Shown one piece after another: positions 22,600 through 30,899 of a stretch of DNA of 47,491 nt. The translations under genes and the position numbers were made by a program. The DNA is from Planctomycetia bacterium (GTDB lineage: Bacteria; Planctomycetota; Planctomycetia; Planctomycetales; Planctomycetaceae): positions 1 to 47,491 of the forward strand of contig JAPLNX010000123.1 of assembly GCA_026400935.1 (NCBI GenBank). Reading direction: 5' to 3'. The notes under the pieces are model-generated. The model was not told the DNA's origin. It did no database searches and was given only the letters and a program-made list of their open reading frames with translations. Position 1 is the first letter of the stretch; the number at the start of each line of letters is the position of its first letter.

Positions 22600-23871
22600 T
22601 TATGCCAATTTCCACGGCTCGCGATACGCTCGTGAAACCCATTTTGCCGCGTCCGCATCTCCGACGATTTGTTCGTTGATGGGATCCCACTGAATCCGAC
22701 GTCCGAGTCGAACCGCGATATTGCTCAAGTGACAGACGGTCGCGGAGCGATGCCCGATCTCGACGTCGCAGATCGGCGGCTTGCGGGACTTGATGCAGTC
22801 CAAGAAGTTCTGATGATGATTCTTGCTGACGTACAGCCTCACGTCTTCATCTTTAAGAGCTTGCTTGACGAGGTCGTCGGGAGTGCTGGTGATCTTGCCG
22901 CGATCGACGAAGATCGTTCCTTCAGAACCGATAAACGTCACGCCGCCGGGGCAATCCTTTTCCCCTTGGCCGACGATCATTTTCACGCCCGTTGAGTACG
23001 TGTGCGTGATGCGGCAAGACTGAGTGACCTCGTATCCCTTCTCTGTACCGAACGTCGCGGTCCCTTCGACGGCGACCGGTCCAGACTCATCCATGCCCAA
23101 CGCCCATTGAGCGATATCGATGTGGTGTGCTCCGAAGTTCGTCATTTGTCCGCCGGAGTAATCCCAGAAGAAGCGGAAGTTGTAATGGACTCGCTTGAGG
23201 TTGTGGGGTCGCTGTGGAGCGGGGCCGAGCCACATGTCGTAGTCGAGTTCTGGTGGCGGATCACTGTCCGGAACCGGCGGCCCGCTGAAGTTGGAACTGT
23301 GTAACCCGACCATGACTCGTTCCAACTTGCCGAGCCGACCGTTGCGGACCAACTCGCATGCGAGGCGGAAGCGATCATCGGAACGTTGCTGTGAACCGGT
23401 CTGCACGATACGGCTATGCGTGCGAGCCGCTTCGACCATTTTTCGTCCTTCGACGATCGTAAGGCTCAATGGTTTTTCGCAGTACACATCTTTGCCCGCT
23501 TGGCAGGCGTGAATCGTGGTCAGCGCGTGCCAATGATCGGGAGTCGAAATCACCACCGCATCGATGTCTTTCCGATCGAGCAATTTGCGATAGTCACCGA
23601 ACCCTTCGCACGGTTTCTTCGTTTCTTTCTCAACCCGGCCAACCGCCGCCGCGAGCCGCTTCTGATCGACATCACAAACCGCCGCCGGTGACGCCAACTT
23701 CAAGAACGCGCCAAGGTTCCCACCACCTTGACCTCCCACACCAATATGGCCGGTCACGATTCGTTCGTTCGCACCAAACGCCGAACTCGGAATGATCCAC
23801 GGAGCCGCAATCGTAGCGACTGCAGCAGTTGTCGTTTGAGCCAGGAACTGACGGCGAGTTGTGAGAGACAT
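22600..23871 (-). CDS. Gfo/Idh/MocA-family oxidoreductase, TAT-exported
   Basis: A 423-residue NAD(P)-dependent oxidoreductase of the Gfo/Idh/MocA family, with a twin-arginine signal (MSLTTRRQFLAQTTTAAVAT, cleavage near SAFGA), so it is predicted to act in the periplasm. The Rossmann region has IGVGGQGGGNLGAFLK, then VVISTPDHWHALTTIHACQA, the signature DVYCEKPLSLT, and a C-terminal domain with NFRFFWDYSGGQMTNFGAHH followed by DIAQWALGMDE. Such exported sugar-type dehydrogenases are highly expanded in planctomycetes; some act on sugars or sugar acids with tightly bound cofactor. The substrate cannot be read from sequence. Neighbours are the convergent regulator and an upstream Uma2 gene on the same strand. 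Confidence 0.92.
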   Translation of the reverse strand: MSLTTRRQFLAQTTTAAVATIAAPWIIPSSAFGANERIVTGHIGVGGQGGGNLGAFLKLASPAAVCDVDQKRLAAAVGRVEKETKKPCEGFGDYRKLLDRKDIDAVVISTPDHWHALTTIHACQAGKDVYCEKPLSLTIVEGRKMVEAARTHSRIVQTGSQQRSDDRFRLACELVRNGRLGKLERVMVGLHSSNFSGPPVPDSDPPPELDYDMWLGPAPQRPHNLKRVHYNFRFFWDYSGGQMTNFGAHHIDIAQWALGMDESGPVAVEGTATFGTEKGYEVTQSCRITHTYSTGVKMIVGQGEKDCPGGVTFIGSEGTIFVDRGKITSTPDDLVKQALKDEDVRLYVSKNHHQNFLDCIKSRKPPICDVEIGHRSATVCHLSNIAVRLGRRIQWDPINEQIVGDADAAKWVSRAYREPWKLA

Positions 23872-23919
23872 CAGAGGCGTCCTGTTGTAGCGACATGGTA
23901 TTAAGTGAAGTGATTCAAG

Positions 23920-24702
23920 CTATCGGACCTGCAATTCAAAGTCTGGATGACCGAGTTGGTTCTTGGTGGCGACTAGGCAGAACGCCTTTCCAAAGACGGC
24001 AGATTTGGTCCATCCGCTGACCATGCGGGTCGGCGAATAGCCTTTGCTGGTGTATTTGAGGATTTGAAAGTCGAGCTTTTCACTGCGACCGTCTACCAGC
24101 CAATACTCGCGGATGCCGGCTTTCCAATACGCTTCGCGCAATAGTTCGCGATCTTTTTTCACCGAACTATCGCTCACGACCTCCAAGACCATGTCGGGCG
24201 AGCCTTCCAGTTCAATGAATCCCTCCTTGGCACCTTCTACCAACCGTACGCTGCCATCTTCAAAACTTGCGTTAGCTACAAATACGCCGTCCGGATTGTT
24301 GGATACCTCCGCACCAAGATGACTAATCAACAAACCGTCGGGATAGAACTCACCAATTTTTAGTAGCGTTGCCAACGAGTCGAGAACTCGTGAGATGACC
24401 ATCTTCATACGATTGTGCGAATAGATTTGCTCTCGGCTCATGTCGAACATCACCTCGCCATTGAGAAAACTGACGCGGCCTTCTTCCGGAAATTCATCCG
24501 AGTGAAACCACTGGCGGAACGAGGTGTGATCGACGATCCAGCCGGGAACGCAGATTGACACCCCGTCCAGAATGAAGCGATGCGTCGCTCGCTCGGTGAC
24601 GGCAACTGCCTTCCTAGTGCGAGGCTTCGTCGGCAAGACAGCCGCACGAGTTGCGGTACCGCCACTTACCGGGCTTCGTCGAGTGGCTACAGCTTGAGAC
24701 AT
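23920..24702 (-). CDS. Uma2-family (DUF820) putative endonuclease
   Basis: A 260-residue protein with a C-terminal Uma2/DUF820 domain of the PD-(D/E)XK superfamily. The core runs GRVSFLNGEVMFDMSREQIY, a PDGVFV acidic site, GSPDMVLEVVSDSSVKKDRE (the D...ExV catalytic pattern) and YWKAGIREYWLVDGR. The first ~40 residues are a basic Ala/Thr/Arg-rich tail. The family is strongly expanded in cyanobacteria and planctomycetes and its biological role is unknown; nuclease activity is inferred from the fold. ATG 24702 is chosen for GGAGA 7 nt upstream; TTG 24708 is an alternative. The neighbour upstream on the same strand is an MFS transporter, from which a terminator-like hairpin separates it, so it is probably its own unit. 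Confidence 0.88.
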   Translation of the reverse strand: MSQAVATRRSPVSGGTATRAAVLPTKPRTRKAVAVTERATHRFILDGVSICVPGWIVDHTSFRQWFHSDEFPEEGRVSFLNGEVMFDMSREQIYSHNRMKMVISRVLDSLATLLKIGEFYPDGLLISHLGAEVSNNPDGVFVANASFEDGSVRLVEGAKEGFIELEGSPDMVLEVVSDSSVKKDRELLREAYWKAGIREYWLVDGRSEKLDFQILKYTSKGYSPTRMVSGWTKSAVFGKAFCLVATKNQLGHPDFELQVR

Positions 24703-24736
24703 GAACAATCTCCGCGAATCGCTGTATCAAACAAAA

Positions 24737-24757
24737 CCCCGCTGATGAGGCGGGGTC
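24737..24757 (-). terminator. Intrinsic terminator of the MFS gene
   Basis: On the minus strand ACCCCGC-CTCATCA-GCGGGGT forms a perfect 7-bp GC-rich stem with a 7-nt loop, followed by TTTGTTTG. It lies 35 bp past the MFS stop and before the Uma2 start, as expected of a terminator between them. Confidence 0.75.
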
Positions 24758-24791
24758 TGTGTTGAGAACAAAACTATCGAACGAATTGTTG

Positions 24792-26426
24792 TTAGCCAGC
24801 TTTTCCTTGACCGGCATCATCAGCAATCGTCACTGGTTTGTAGCCGCCGATCGTCTTGAAGTAGATCAGCAACAACAAATAAATCGCCGCCATTGTTGCT
24901 GGAATGAACGAATCGGCCACCAACGTCTTGCGGTCGCCAGCGATACTGGCATCGACGACGTTGAGTTCTTCGGCGGAGAGATTCGCTCGTGCTGCATCCC
25001 CATCAGCAGTCTCGCGAGCCTTGTTGAGCTTGTCTTGAGCTTCACCCAGCTTCTTGCCGTTCAAGCCGAGTGCGTCATCGAAGACGAGAAACTTGCTCGG
25101 CTTCTCAGCCTTGTAGCTTTCAAACGCGACGGCATTCGACGTCTTAAGAGCCTCACCAGCAAAACGGTCTTTTGCGTAACCGAGTCCGGGTGAGCCGATC
25201 AAACCGGCAGACATCATGCCGACGCCGCCCATGATGCTGATTGCGATGGCTCCCGTACGTGGAAAGCGATCGGACGCAACAGCCAACATCGTTGGCCAGA
25301 AGAATGTCTTGCCGATGCCGTAGACGGTCAATGCGACCAATGCCCCTGAAAACGTCTTGATGCCGCTGGTTAGATTCAAACCGATGCAGGCCAAAATCGC
25401 ACAGACCACCAAGATGCCGATCGGAGACAGACCGAGCCGCTTCTCAATGAAATCTGCACAGAATCGCAACGCGAACATCAACGCCGAGGTGAATACGAAC
25501 AGAATCTTGCCCTGCTCGGACGATAAAATGTTGCCCGTGATGTTCTGAATCCAACCGTCTGTTCCGAGTTCAACCGCACCTACCAAAGCGTGAGCGAGGA
25601 ACAACACGAACAGCAAGACTGAACCCATCGAGAACTTCGTTAGCACGCCGACTCCCGCAAGCAGCACGCCACCGACCGCGTAGCCCGCCAACTTCGCGTT
25701 GTCATCACCCAGCAACGGTTTGAGCACATCGCCCAGGAACATCGACAGCAAGTAGCAGACAATCAAACCGCCGAGGATGCCGACGTCTTTGAACATCTCG
25801 CCCAGCTTCAAACCTTTTTGCGAGGCTTCTGACTTCGGGAAGCTTTGTCCCAAGAACATCACACCGTAAATCACAGTCGGGATCAGATACAACGATAATT
25901 GCAGCTTCCAATCCAGCTTCAGGCGGTCGTCCAGTACCCAACCCAACGCACCACCGAGGATCAAACCAGCGGGCCAACTGGCGTGAAGAATGTTGAGATA
26001 GTGCGTCCGATTGTTTGGGAACAATGTCGCAACGAGCGGATTCGCAACTGCCTCCAAGCAACCGTTCGCCAGAGCAAACAGGAACATTCCCCAGTAGAGC
26101 ATGTTGTAGGCGTTCTCTGGTGTTGAAGCACCGAACGTTACGACGGCTGACAACACGTGCAACACGAAAGCGGCGACGACCAACTTGCCGTATCCGATTT
26201 TGTCGCACAGCATCCCACCGATGATGATGCCAAAGCAAAACCCAGAAAACCCGGCGCCGCCGATTGCCCCAAGCTGAGTGTCGGAGAACTCGTATGCCGT
26301 TCGCCAGTTGTCGAAAATTCCTCCTCGAATCGCGAACCCCACGCCGGCGGCGAGAATTGCCATGAACCCCGCCCAGAGTAAACGCTGAGCGTTTGGAGCG
26401 GCCTGACCTTGAGCTGTGTCTTGCAT
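24792..26426 (-). CDS. MFS transporter, sugar-permease-like
   Basis: A 544-residue major facilitator with about twelve hydrophobic segments. TM1 begins at [20 protein letters not shown]; the MFS loop 2-3 motif appears as [15 protein letters not shown], and TM4-5 carry [20 protein letters not shown] and [20 protein letters not shown], which resemble the fucose/glucose permease (FHS/FucP) group. Near the C-terminus, between the last two membrane helices, is an unusual hydrophilic insertion of about 90 residues ([16 protein letters not shown], then a charged helical stretch [19 protein letters not shown]). ATG 26426 follows AAAGGG by 5 nt; a frame to 26501 extends upstream without such a site. 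Probably imports a sugar or related solute; the substrate is inferred only from similarity. Confidence 0.88.
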   Translation of the reverse strand: MQDTAQGQAAPNAQRLLWAGFMAILAAGVGFAIRGGIFDNWRTAYEFSDTQLGAIGGAGFSGFCFGIIIGGMLCDKIGYGKLVVAAFVLHVLSAVVTFGASTPENAYNMLYWGMFLFALANGCLEAVANPLVATLFPNNRTHYLNILHASWPAGLILGGALGWVLDDRLKLDWKLQLSLYLIPTVIYGVMFLGQSFPKSEASQKGLKLGEMFKDVGILGGLIVCYLLSMFLGDVLKPLLGDDNAKLAGYAVGGVLLAGVGVLTKFSMGSVLLFVLFLAHALVGAVELGTDGWIQNITGNILSSEQGKILFVFTSALMFALRFCADFIEKRLGLSPIGILVVCAILACIGLNLTSGIKTFSGALVALTVYGIGKTFFWPTMLAVASDRFPRTGAIAISIMGGVGMMSAGLIGSPGLGYAKDRFAGEALKTSNAVAFESYKAEKPSKFLVFDDALGLNGKKLGEAQDKLNKARETADGDAARANLSAEELNVVDASIAGDRKTLVADSFIPATMAAIYLLLLIYFKTIGGYKPVTIADDAGQGKAG

Positions 26427-26688
26427 GATACCCTTTTCATCGCGAATTAACGGAGTAGGAAGTTCAAATTGCGGTCGGGCATCGTATCGGGGGCATTTCA
26501 CATCAGCAAATCAACGCTGCTGAATGGCAAAAGAGTGTCCAAAGAGAGCGGCAAAACCCGCTGGTGAAAAACGACGAAACTCGTGTTGACCCATTTTTGA
26601 CGAAGTCATATCGTCCGCCCGCTTCAAACGCAGCCCGACTGAAAACAAACCAACGGTTGCGTGCCACAAAGCAAATTTCGCAATCGCC

Positions 26689-26750
26689 TCCCGGAAGTAG
26701 CCAGAGTCCTTCGCCCCCCTGGGACCAGCTGCTTCCGGGATTTTTCTTTT
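26689..26750 (+). terminator. Orphan terminator-like hairpin on the plus strand
   Basis: TCCCGGAAGTAGC (26689-26701) pairs with GCTGCTTCCGGGA (26728-26740), 13 bp with one G-U, loop 26 nt, followed by TTTTTCTTTT. No plus-strand gene lies upstream (the flanking genes are both minus), so it may end an unannotated small transcript or be a chance repeat. Confidence 0.4.
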
Positions 26751-26775
26751 CACAGAAACGCACATTCGCGTTATG

Positions 26776-26880
26776 TAGGACGGGCACTCTTGCCCGTCGC
26801 GATCGCCGGTCAAACTTGGTTCTCAACCTTACTTGGTCGCACGCCACACTCAACCTGACGGTCAAGAGTACCCCGTCCTA
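26776..26880. repeat. Palindromic repeat, TAGGACGGGCACTCTTGCCC type
   Basis: The left arm TAGGACGGGCACTCTTGCCC(GTC) (26776-26798) is an imperfect complement of GACGGTCAAGAGTACCCCGT(CCTA) (26857-26880). It lies just past the glgC stop. Confidence 0.6.
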
Positions 26881-26889
26881 ACCAATGTC

Positions 26890-28134
26890 TTAATCTTGAT
26901 TCTTCAGTTCCACGTTCGTGTCTGACTTCGCGATCACCACGATGCCTGAATCAGTTACGGTGAATCCACGTTGTCGATCCGCATTGAGGTCATAGCCAAC
27001 CTCGGTTCCTTCGGGGATATGCACTCCCTTGTCGATGATCGTCCGACGAATGCGTGAGTGTCGGCCGATTTGGACATCACTCAGCAGGATTGAATCACGC
27101 ACGTCGGCCCAACTGTTGACGCGAACGTTCGGTGCCAGCACCGATCGCTCAACGCGCCCGCCAGAAATAATTGAGCCTTGTCCCACCAAACTATCAACGG
27201 CAATGCCGGCGCGCGGCTTCGCTTCCTGAAAGTCTGCGAAAACAAACTTCGGTGGCGGCAGCGAGGGATGAAACGTGCGGATCGGCCAAGATTGGTCATA
27301 AAGATCGAACTGCGGACGAACGGCGATCAAATCCATGTTCGATTCAAAATAAGCATCGAGTGTTCCGACATCACGCCAATATTCCGCATCGCCTGTATTA
27401 CGATCGCGGAACGGGAACGCGCGAATGCGGTGAGTCTTGACAACTTCGGGAATGATGTCTTTGCCAAAATCGTGCGAGCTGTTTGTCGCCGTCGCATCTC
27501 GGCAAAGCTGATCGAAAAGAAACTTTGCACCGAAGACGTAAATCCCCATTGAGGCTAAGCAGCGAGAAGGATCGCCGGGAATCGGATCAGGCTCCGTTGG
27601 TTTTTCGCGAAAGTTGACGATCCGGCGGTTCGAGTCAACTTGCATGACGCCAAACTGGCTCCCTTGTTTCAGCTCAACCGGTAGGCAGCCGATCGTCAGG
27701 TCGGCATTGGAATCGAAGTGGTCGCGGATCATCTCCGAGTAATCCATCTTGTAGATGTGATCTCCAGACAAGATGACAACAATCTTCGGTTGCGACTTTT
27801 CGATCGAGTAAATGTTTTGATAGACCGCGTTCGCGGTTCCGGAATACCACTGCTCGCCCAGTCGTTGTTGCGGCGGCAAGATATCAACAAATTCGCCAAG
27901 CTCTCGACAGAGGAATCGCCATGCCAAATTGATGTGTCGATCAAGGCTCGCGGCCTTGTACTGTGTGAGCACCAGAATGCGACGCAGGCCGCTGTTGATA
28001 CAGTTCGAAAGAGTGAAATCGACAATCCGATAACTGCCTCCAAACGGGACTGCTGGCTTCGCTCGATCACGAGTCAGCGGTTGCAGGCGATCTCCCTTTC
28101 CACCTGCCAGGATCAGCGTCACGACGTCTTTCAT
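26890..28134 (-). CDS. glgC: Glucose-1-phosphate adenylyltransferase (ADP-glucose pyrophosphorylase)
   Basis: A 414-residue enzyme that makes ADP-glucose from ATP and glucose-1-phosphate, the committed step of glycogen synthesis. Visible: LILAGGKGDRLQPLTRDRAK (pyrophosphorylase loop), PAVPFGGSYRIVDFTLSNCI, NSGLRRILVLTQYKAASLDR, WYSGTANAVYQN, the catalytic Asp in ILSGDHIYKMDY, NFREKP and the C-terminal left-handed beta-helix with SVLAPNVRVNSWADVRDSIL. The usual GTAD reads GTAN here; I do not know whether that matters. ATG 28134 follows GGAG by 7 nt; the ATG at 28146 is less well placed. It stands alone on minus, divergent from trxB; other glycogen genes are not adjacent. Confidence 0.95.
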   Translation of the reverse strand: MKDVVTLILAGGKGDRLQPLTRDRAKPAVPFGGSYRIVDFTLSNCINSGLRRILVLTQYKAASLDRHINLAWRFLCRELGEFVDILPPQQRLGEQWYSGTANAVYQNIYSIEKSQPKIVVILSGDHIYKMDYSEMIRDHFDSNADLTIGCLPVELKQGSQFGVMQVDSNRRIVNFREKPTEPDPIPGDPSRCLASMGIYVFGAKFLFDQLCRDATATNSSHDFGKDIIPEVVKTHRIRAFPFRDRNTGDAEYWRDVGTLDAYFESNMDLIAVRPQFDLYDQSWPIRTFHPSLPPPKFVFADFQEAKPRAGIAVDSLVGQGSIISGGRVERSVLAPNVRVNSWADVRDSILLSDVQIGRHSRIRRTIIDKGVHIPEGTEVGYDLNADRQRGFTVTDSGIVVIAKSDTNVELKNQD

Positions 28135-28377
28135 GCAGATCTCCACATCAACACCGAGCGACTCAACTCCATCGCGGCGGATTATGAAAACTTCTGAGCG
28201 GCGAGCAATTCACTCGGCCTTCATCGGCCGCTGAACTGATTGTTGACGGGACGCAGTCGTGGTTACTTGGCACACGGCCAGGAACTCGTTTGCTGCGAAC
28301 GTTGTTTGTCGCATATTGTCCGCTTGCTGGCTCATGTTTTGTCAGATGTTTGCATTCAAAATTTGATGCGACAGAGC

Positions 28378-28394
28378 TCAGATTAGAAATCTGA
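28378..28394. promoter_or_regulatory. Candidate operator upstream of trxB
   Basis: TCAGATT-AGA-AATCTGA is a perfect 7-bp inverted repeat with a 3-nt spacer, 34 bp upstream of the trxB start in the 293-bp divergent glgC/trxB region. The size fits a dimeric repressor or activator site; there is no second copy in this region. Confidence 0.3.
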
Positions 28395-28427
28395 AATCTC
28401 ACCATAGAATCGCAATTGGAGTTCATC

Positions 28428-29489
28428 GTGTCCGATCATCCCGAACGAGTCGTCATCATCGGCTCTGGCCCAGCCGGTTGGGCCGCCGCTATCTACACCG
28501 CACGGGCAAGCCTCGGTCCGCTGGTCATTGAGGGCGCTTTGACGGAAGACAACCGACTCAAGGGAACCTTGCCAAAGGGGCAATTGGCGCTGACCACCGA
28601 AGTCGAGAACTATCCAGGATTTCCGGCCGGAGACCTGCAAGCGTACCTCGCCAGTGCGATCCCGGCTGATCGCCAACCCTATTTGTTTTCCGGAAAAATC
28701 CACGGCGTGACCGGCCCTGACCTCGTCGAATTGATGCGACAGCAAGCGATCAACTTCGGCACCCGGATCATCACCGATGACGTTTTCGATGTGGACTTCA
28801 GCCAGCATCCCTTCGTCTTGAAGACGCTGGAAGGTCAGACGATCAAGGCTCTCTCCGTCATCATCGCGACAGGCGCTCGTGCGAATTATCTCGGTCTCGC
28901 TTCGGAAGACCGATTCAAAAACATGGGCGTCTCTGCATGTGCGGTCTGTGACGGAGCATTGCCTAGATTCCGCAACAAGCCACTCGTCGTCATTGGCGGC
29001 GGTGACAGTGCAATGGAAGAGGCGAGCTATCTCACGAAATTCGGCTCGAAGGTTTACATCATTCATCGCCGCGACTCGTTCCGAGCCAGCAAGATCATGG
29101 CCGAACGAGTCCTCAAGAACCCGAAGATCGAAGTCAAATGGAACTCGAACATCGCCGAAGTGCTTGGCACTGACCAAGCCGGTGTCACCGGCGTCCGCCT
29201 GCAAAGCACCGTTGATCCGAGTAAGACGGAAGAGCTTGAATGTACCGGCTACTTCTGTGCGATCGGCCACACACCGAACACAGACTTCCTGAAAGGCCAG
29301 CTCGCACTCACCGAGAAAAAATACATCCAATGGACCACCCCGCAGCGAACTTACACAACCGTCGAAGGTGTCTTCGCGGCCGGTGATGTGGCTGACGATT
29401 ACTACCGCCAAGCCATCACCGCCGCCGGCTCCGGCTGCCAAGCGGCCCTCGACGCCGAACGTTGGTTGGCGGCAAAAGGGTTTGAGTGA
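28428..29489 (+). CDS. trxB: Thioredoxin-disulfide reductase
   Basis: A 353-residue FAD/NADPH flavoenzyme that reduces thioredoxin in the cytoplasm. FAD motif [20 protein letters not shown], second FAD-type motif [14 protein letters not shown], redox-active SACAVCDGA (C171, C174), NADPH motif [32 protein letters not shown], and C-terminal FAD motif [20 protein letters not shown] are all present. Compared with E. coli TrxB (~320) it has an extra stretch of about 25 residues near residue 80 ([17 protein letters not shown]). GTG 28428 is chosen because TTGGAG lies 6 nt upstream. It precedes the M24 peptidase gene by ~110 bp, with a palindromic repeat between. Confidence 0.95.
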   Translation: MSDHPERVVIIGSGPAGWAAAIYTARASLGPLVIEGALTEDNRLKGTLPKGQLALTTEVENYPGFPAGDLQAYLASAIPADRQPYLFSGKIHGVTGPDLVELMRQQAINFGTRIITDDVFDVDFSQHPFVLKTLEGQTIKALSVIIATGARANYLGLASEDRFKNMGVSACAVCDGALPRFRNKPLVVIGGGDSAMEEASYLTKFGSKVYIIHRRDSFRASKIMAERVLKNPKIEVKWNSNIAEVLGTDQAGVTGVRLQSTVDPSKTEELECTGYFCAIGHTPNTDFLKGQLALTEKKYIQWTTPQRTYTTVEGVFAAGDVADDYYRQAITAAGSGCQAALDAERWLAAKGFE

Positions 29490-29490
29490 G

Positions 29491-29573
29491 AGTTTGTAGT
29501 TCCGCCTTGAGGCGGTCTTATGAACTTAGCAAGTACGAATTCTCGAATGGTTCCGCCTGAAGGCGGGACAACG
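29491..29573. repeat. Palindromic repeat, GTTCCGCCT(T)GAGGCGG type
   Basis: Two small palindromes, TTCCGCCTTGAGGCGG (29500-29515) and TTCCGCCTGAAGGCGGGA (29551-29568), occur 35 bp apart between trxB and the M24 peptidase gene. Confidence 0.5.
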
Positions 29574-29596
29574 AAGTTGAAAGCGAGTGACTCAAG

Positions 29597-30766
29597 ATGC
29601 TCACGAAGGAAGGTTGTCTTTCTCGGCGCGCGCGACTTTGGTCGGCAACACCGAGCGATGTCGAATGGTTGTTGATCGCCGATCCGCGACACGTCAAATA
29701 CCTCGCGAACTTTTGGATTCCGCCATTCAGTTTTTCGGGTGGAGAGCGAGCGTTGTTGTTGCTCGAACGAGACGGAAGCAAGAAGGAAGGCAAAGCAACG
29801 CTGCTCGGTGATAACTTCGCGTTGAAGTCGAGCATGTGCGAGGCGTTCGTTGACGATCAAGTTCCTGCGACATGGTACGACCATCAGCACTCGGTCACGA
29901 ATCGTGATCACGTCCTATTTCAAGCCGTGTCGCAAGTCGCGAGCAAGCTCAAGGGTCGAATCGGTGCGATCGAATCCGAATGGCTGCCAACCGGAGCACT
30001 CGATGCGATCGGTGATGGCGACGTTCGGCTGTCGAACATTTCGATCGGCACAGAATTGCGAACGTTGCGGCGTTGCAAAGAGCCAGACGAAATCGCATTG
30101 CTTGAAGAGTGCATGAGAGCGACTGATGTCGGGCAAGCGTGGGCGAGAGAGAACATCAAACCCGGCATGACGGAACTTGATGTTTATCGCGGCGTGCAAT
30201 CTGCGTCGCTTCAAGCGGCTGGCCGAGTCGGCTTGATCTACGGTGACTTCCGAGTCACAAACGGCATCTCACCAAAAGCGGGCGGCTTGCCGACTCAGCA
30301 CGTTCTACAAAACGGTGAATTGTTCATTCTCGATTACTCGGTGGTGCTCGAAGGCTATCGCAGCGACTTCACGAACGTGATCGCCGTCGGAACACCATCA
30401 TCGGAACAACGCGAAGTCTTCTCCATTTGCCAGCGTGCGATGGCTGCCGCCGAAAAAGTTCTCAAAGCCGGCGCACGAGCGGCAGACGTCTTTGCCGCTG
30501 CGAGTGCTCAATACAAACCGTCGTCGTTTGTCGCCAAAGGCTACGATCACCTGACGCATCACGCGGGCCACGGCATCGGACTCGCACACCCCGAAGCACC
30601 AATCCTCGTCCCGCAAAGCGAAGATGTACTCGTCGCAGGAGACGTTCTCACTCTCGAACCCGGCCTCTACGTCGACGGCGTCGGCGGAGTCCGCATCGAA
30701 CACAACTACCTCATCACCGAAGCCGGCTACCGCCGACTCAGCAATCACACAATCGCTTTGGACTAG
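29597..30766 (+). CDS. M24-family metallopeptidase (Xaa-Pro aminopeptidase-like)
   Basis: A 389-residue pita-bread-fold peptidase. An N-terminal creatinase-like domain (about 15-150; [13 protein letters not shown]) precedes the catalytic domain, where all five metal ligands can be seen: Asp in [11 protein letters not shown], Asp in [12 protein letters not shown], His in [16 protein letters not shown], Glu in LTLEPGLYV and Glu in [10 protein letters not shown]. It should remove N-terminal residues preceding proline, or hydrolyse related dipeptides, in the cytoplasm. ATG 29597 has only a weak site upstream. It follows trxB on the same strand but a palindromic repeat lies between; serS follows 133 bp later after another hairpin. 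Confidence 0.92.
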   Translation: MLTKEGCLSRRARLWSATPSDVEWLLIADPRHVKYLANFWIPPFSFSGGERALLLLERDGSKKEGKATLLGDNFALKSSMCEAFVDDQVPATWYDHQHSVTNRDHVLFQAVSQVASKLKGRIGAIESEWLPTGALDAIGDGDVRLSNISIGTELRTLRRCKEPDEIALLEECMRATDVGQAWARENIKPGMTELDVYRGVQSASLQAAGRVGLIYGDFRVTNGISPKAGGLPTQHVLQNGELFILDYSVVLEGYRSDFTNVIAVGTPSSEQREVFSICQRAMAAAEKVLKAGARAADVFAAASAQYKPSSFVAKGYDHLTHHAGHGIGLAHPEAPILVPQSEDVLVAGDVLTLEPGLYVDGVGGVRIEHNYLITEAGYRRLSNHTIALD

Positions 30767-30774
30767 ATTCTTTT

Positions 30775-30870
30775 TTCAACGCAAAGACGCGAAGGACCGC
30801 AAAGAGAAGACGGAAAAGAATCCCATACTTCTTTGCGAACCTCTGCGTTTCTTTGTGTCTTTGCGTTGAA
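30775..30870. repeat. Dispersed intergenic hairpin, CAACGCAAAGACGCGAAGG type
   Basis: TTCAACGCAAAGACGCGAAG... (30775-30806) is an imperfect complement of CTTTGCGAACC...TTTGTGTCTTTGCGTTGAA (30831-30870); the outer TTCAACGCAAAGAC/GTCTTTGCGTTGAA is exact over 14 bp. Same class as 3865-3935 and 20767-20834; it lies between the M24 gene and serS and could end transcription of the former. Confidence 0.65.
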
Positions 30871-30899
30871 AATGTCTTCCCGAACTCCGGAATATCAAA

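Larger units (their letters stand above)
26427..26889. other. 463-bp gene-free region between glgC and the MFS gene
   Basis: No convincing gene. It holds a strong hairpin followed by a T-rich run on plus (26689-26750) and a palindromic repeat (26776-26880). Short open frames on both strands here are low-complexity or repeat-derived. The MFS promoter (minus) should lie here but no clear boxes stand out. Confidence 0.5.

Noticed and set aside
26503-26865. 120-codon open frame on minus between glgC and the MFS gene
   Set aside because: It runs through the hairpin and repeat, has no ribosome binding site and no similarity I recognise.
28383-29441. 352-codon open frame on minus opposite trxB
   Set aside because: trxB has all catalytic motifs; the opposite frame is a codon-bias shadow.
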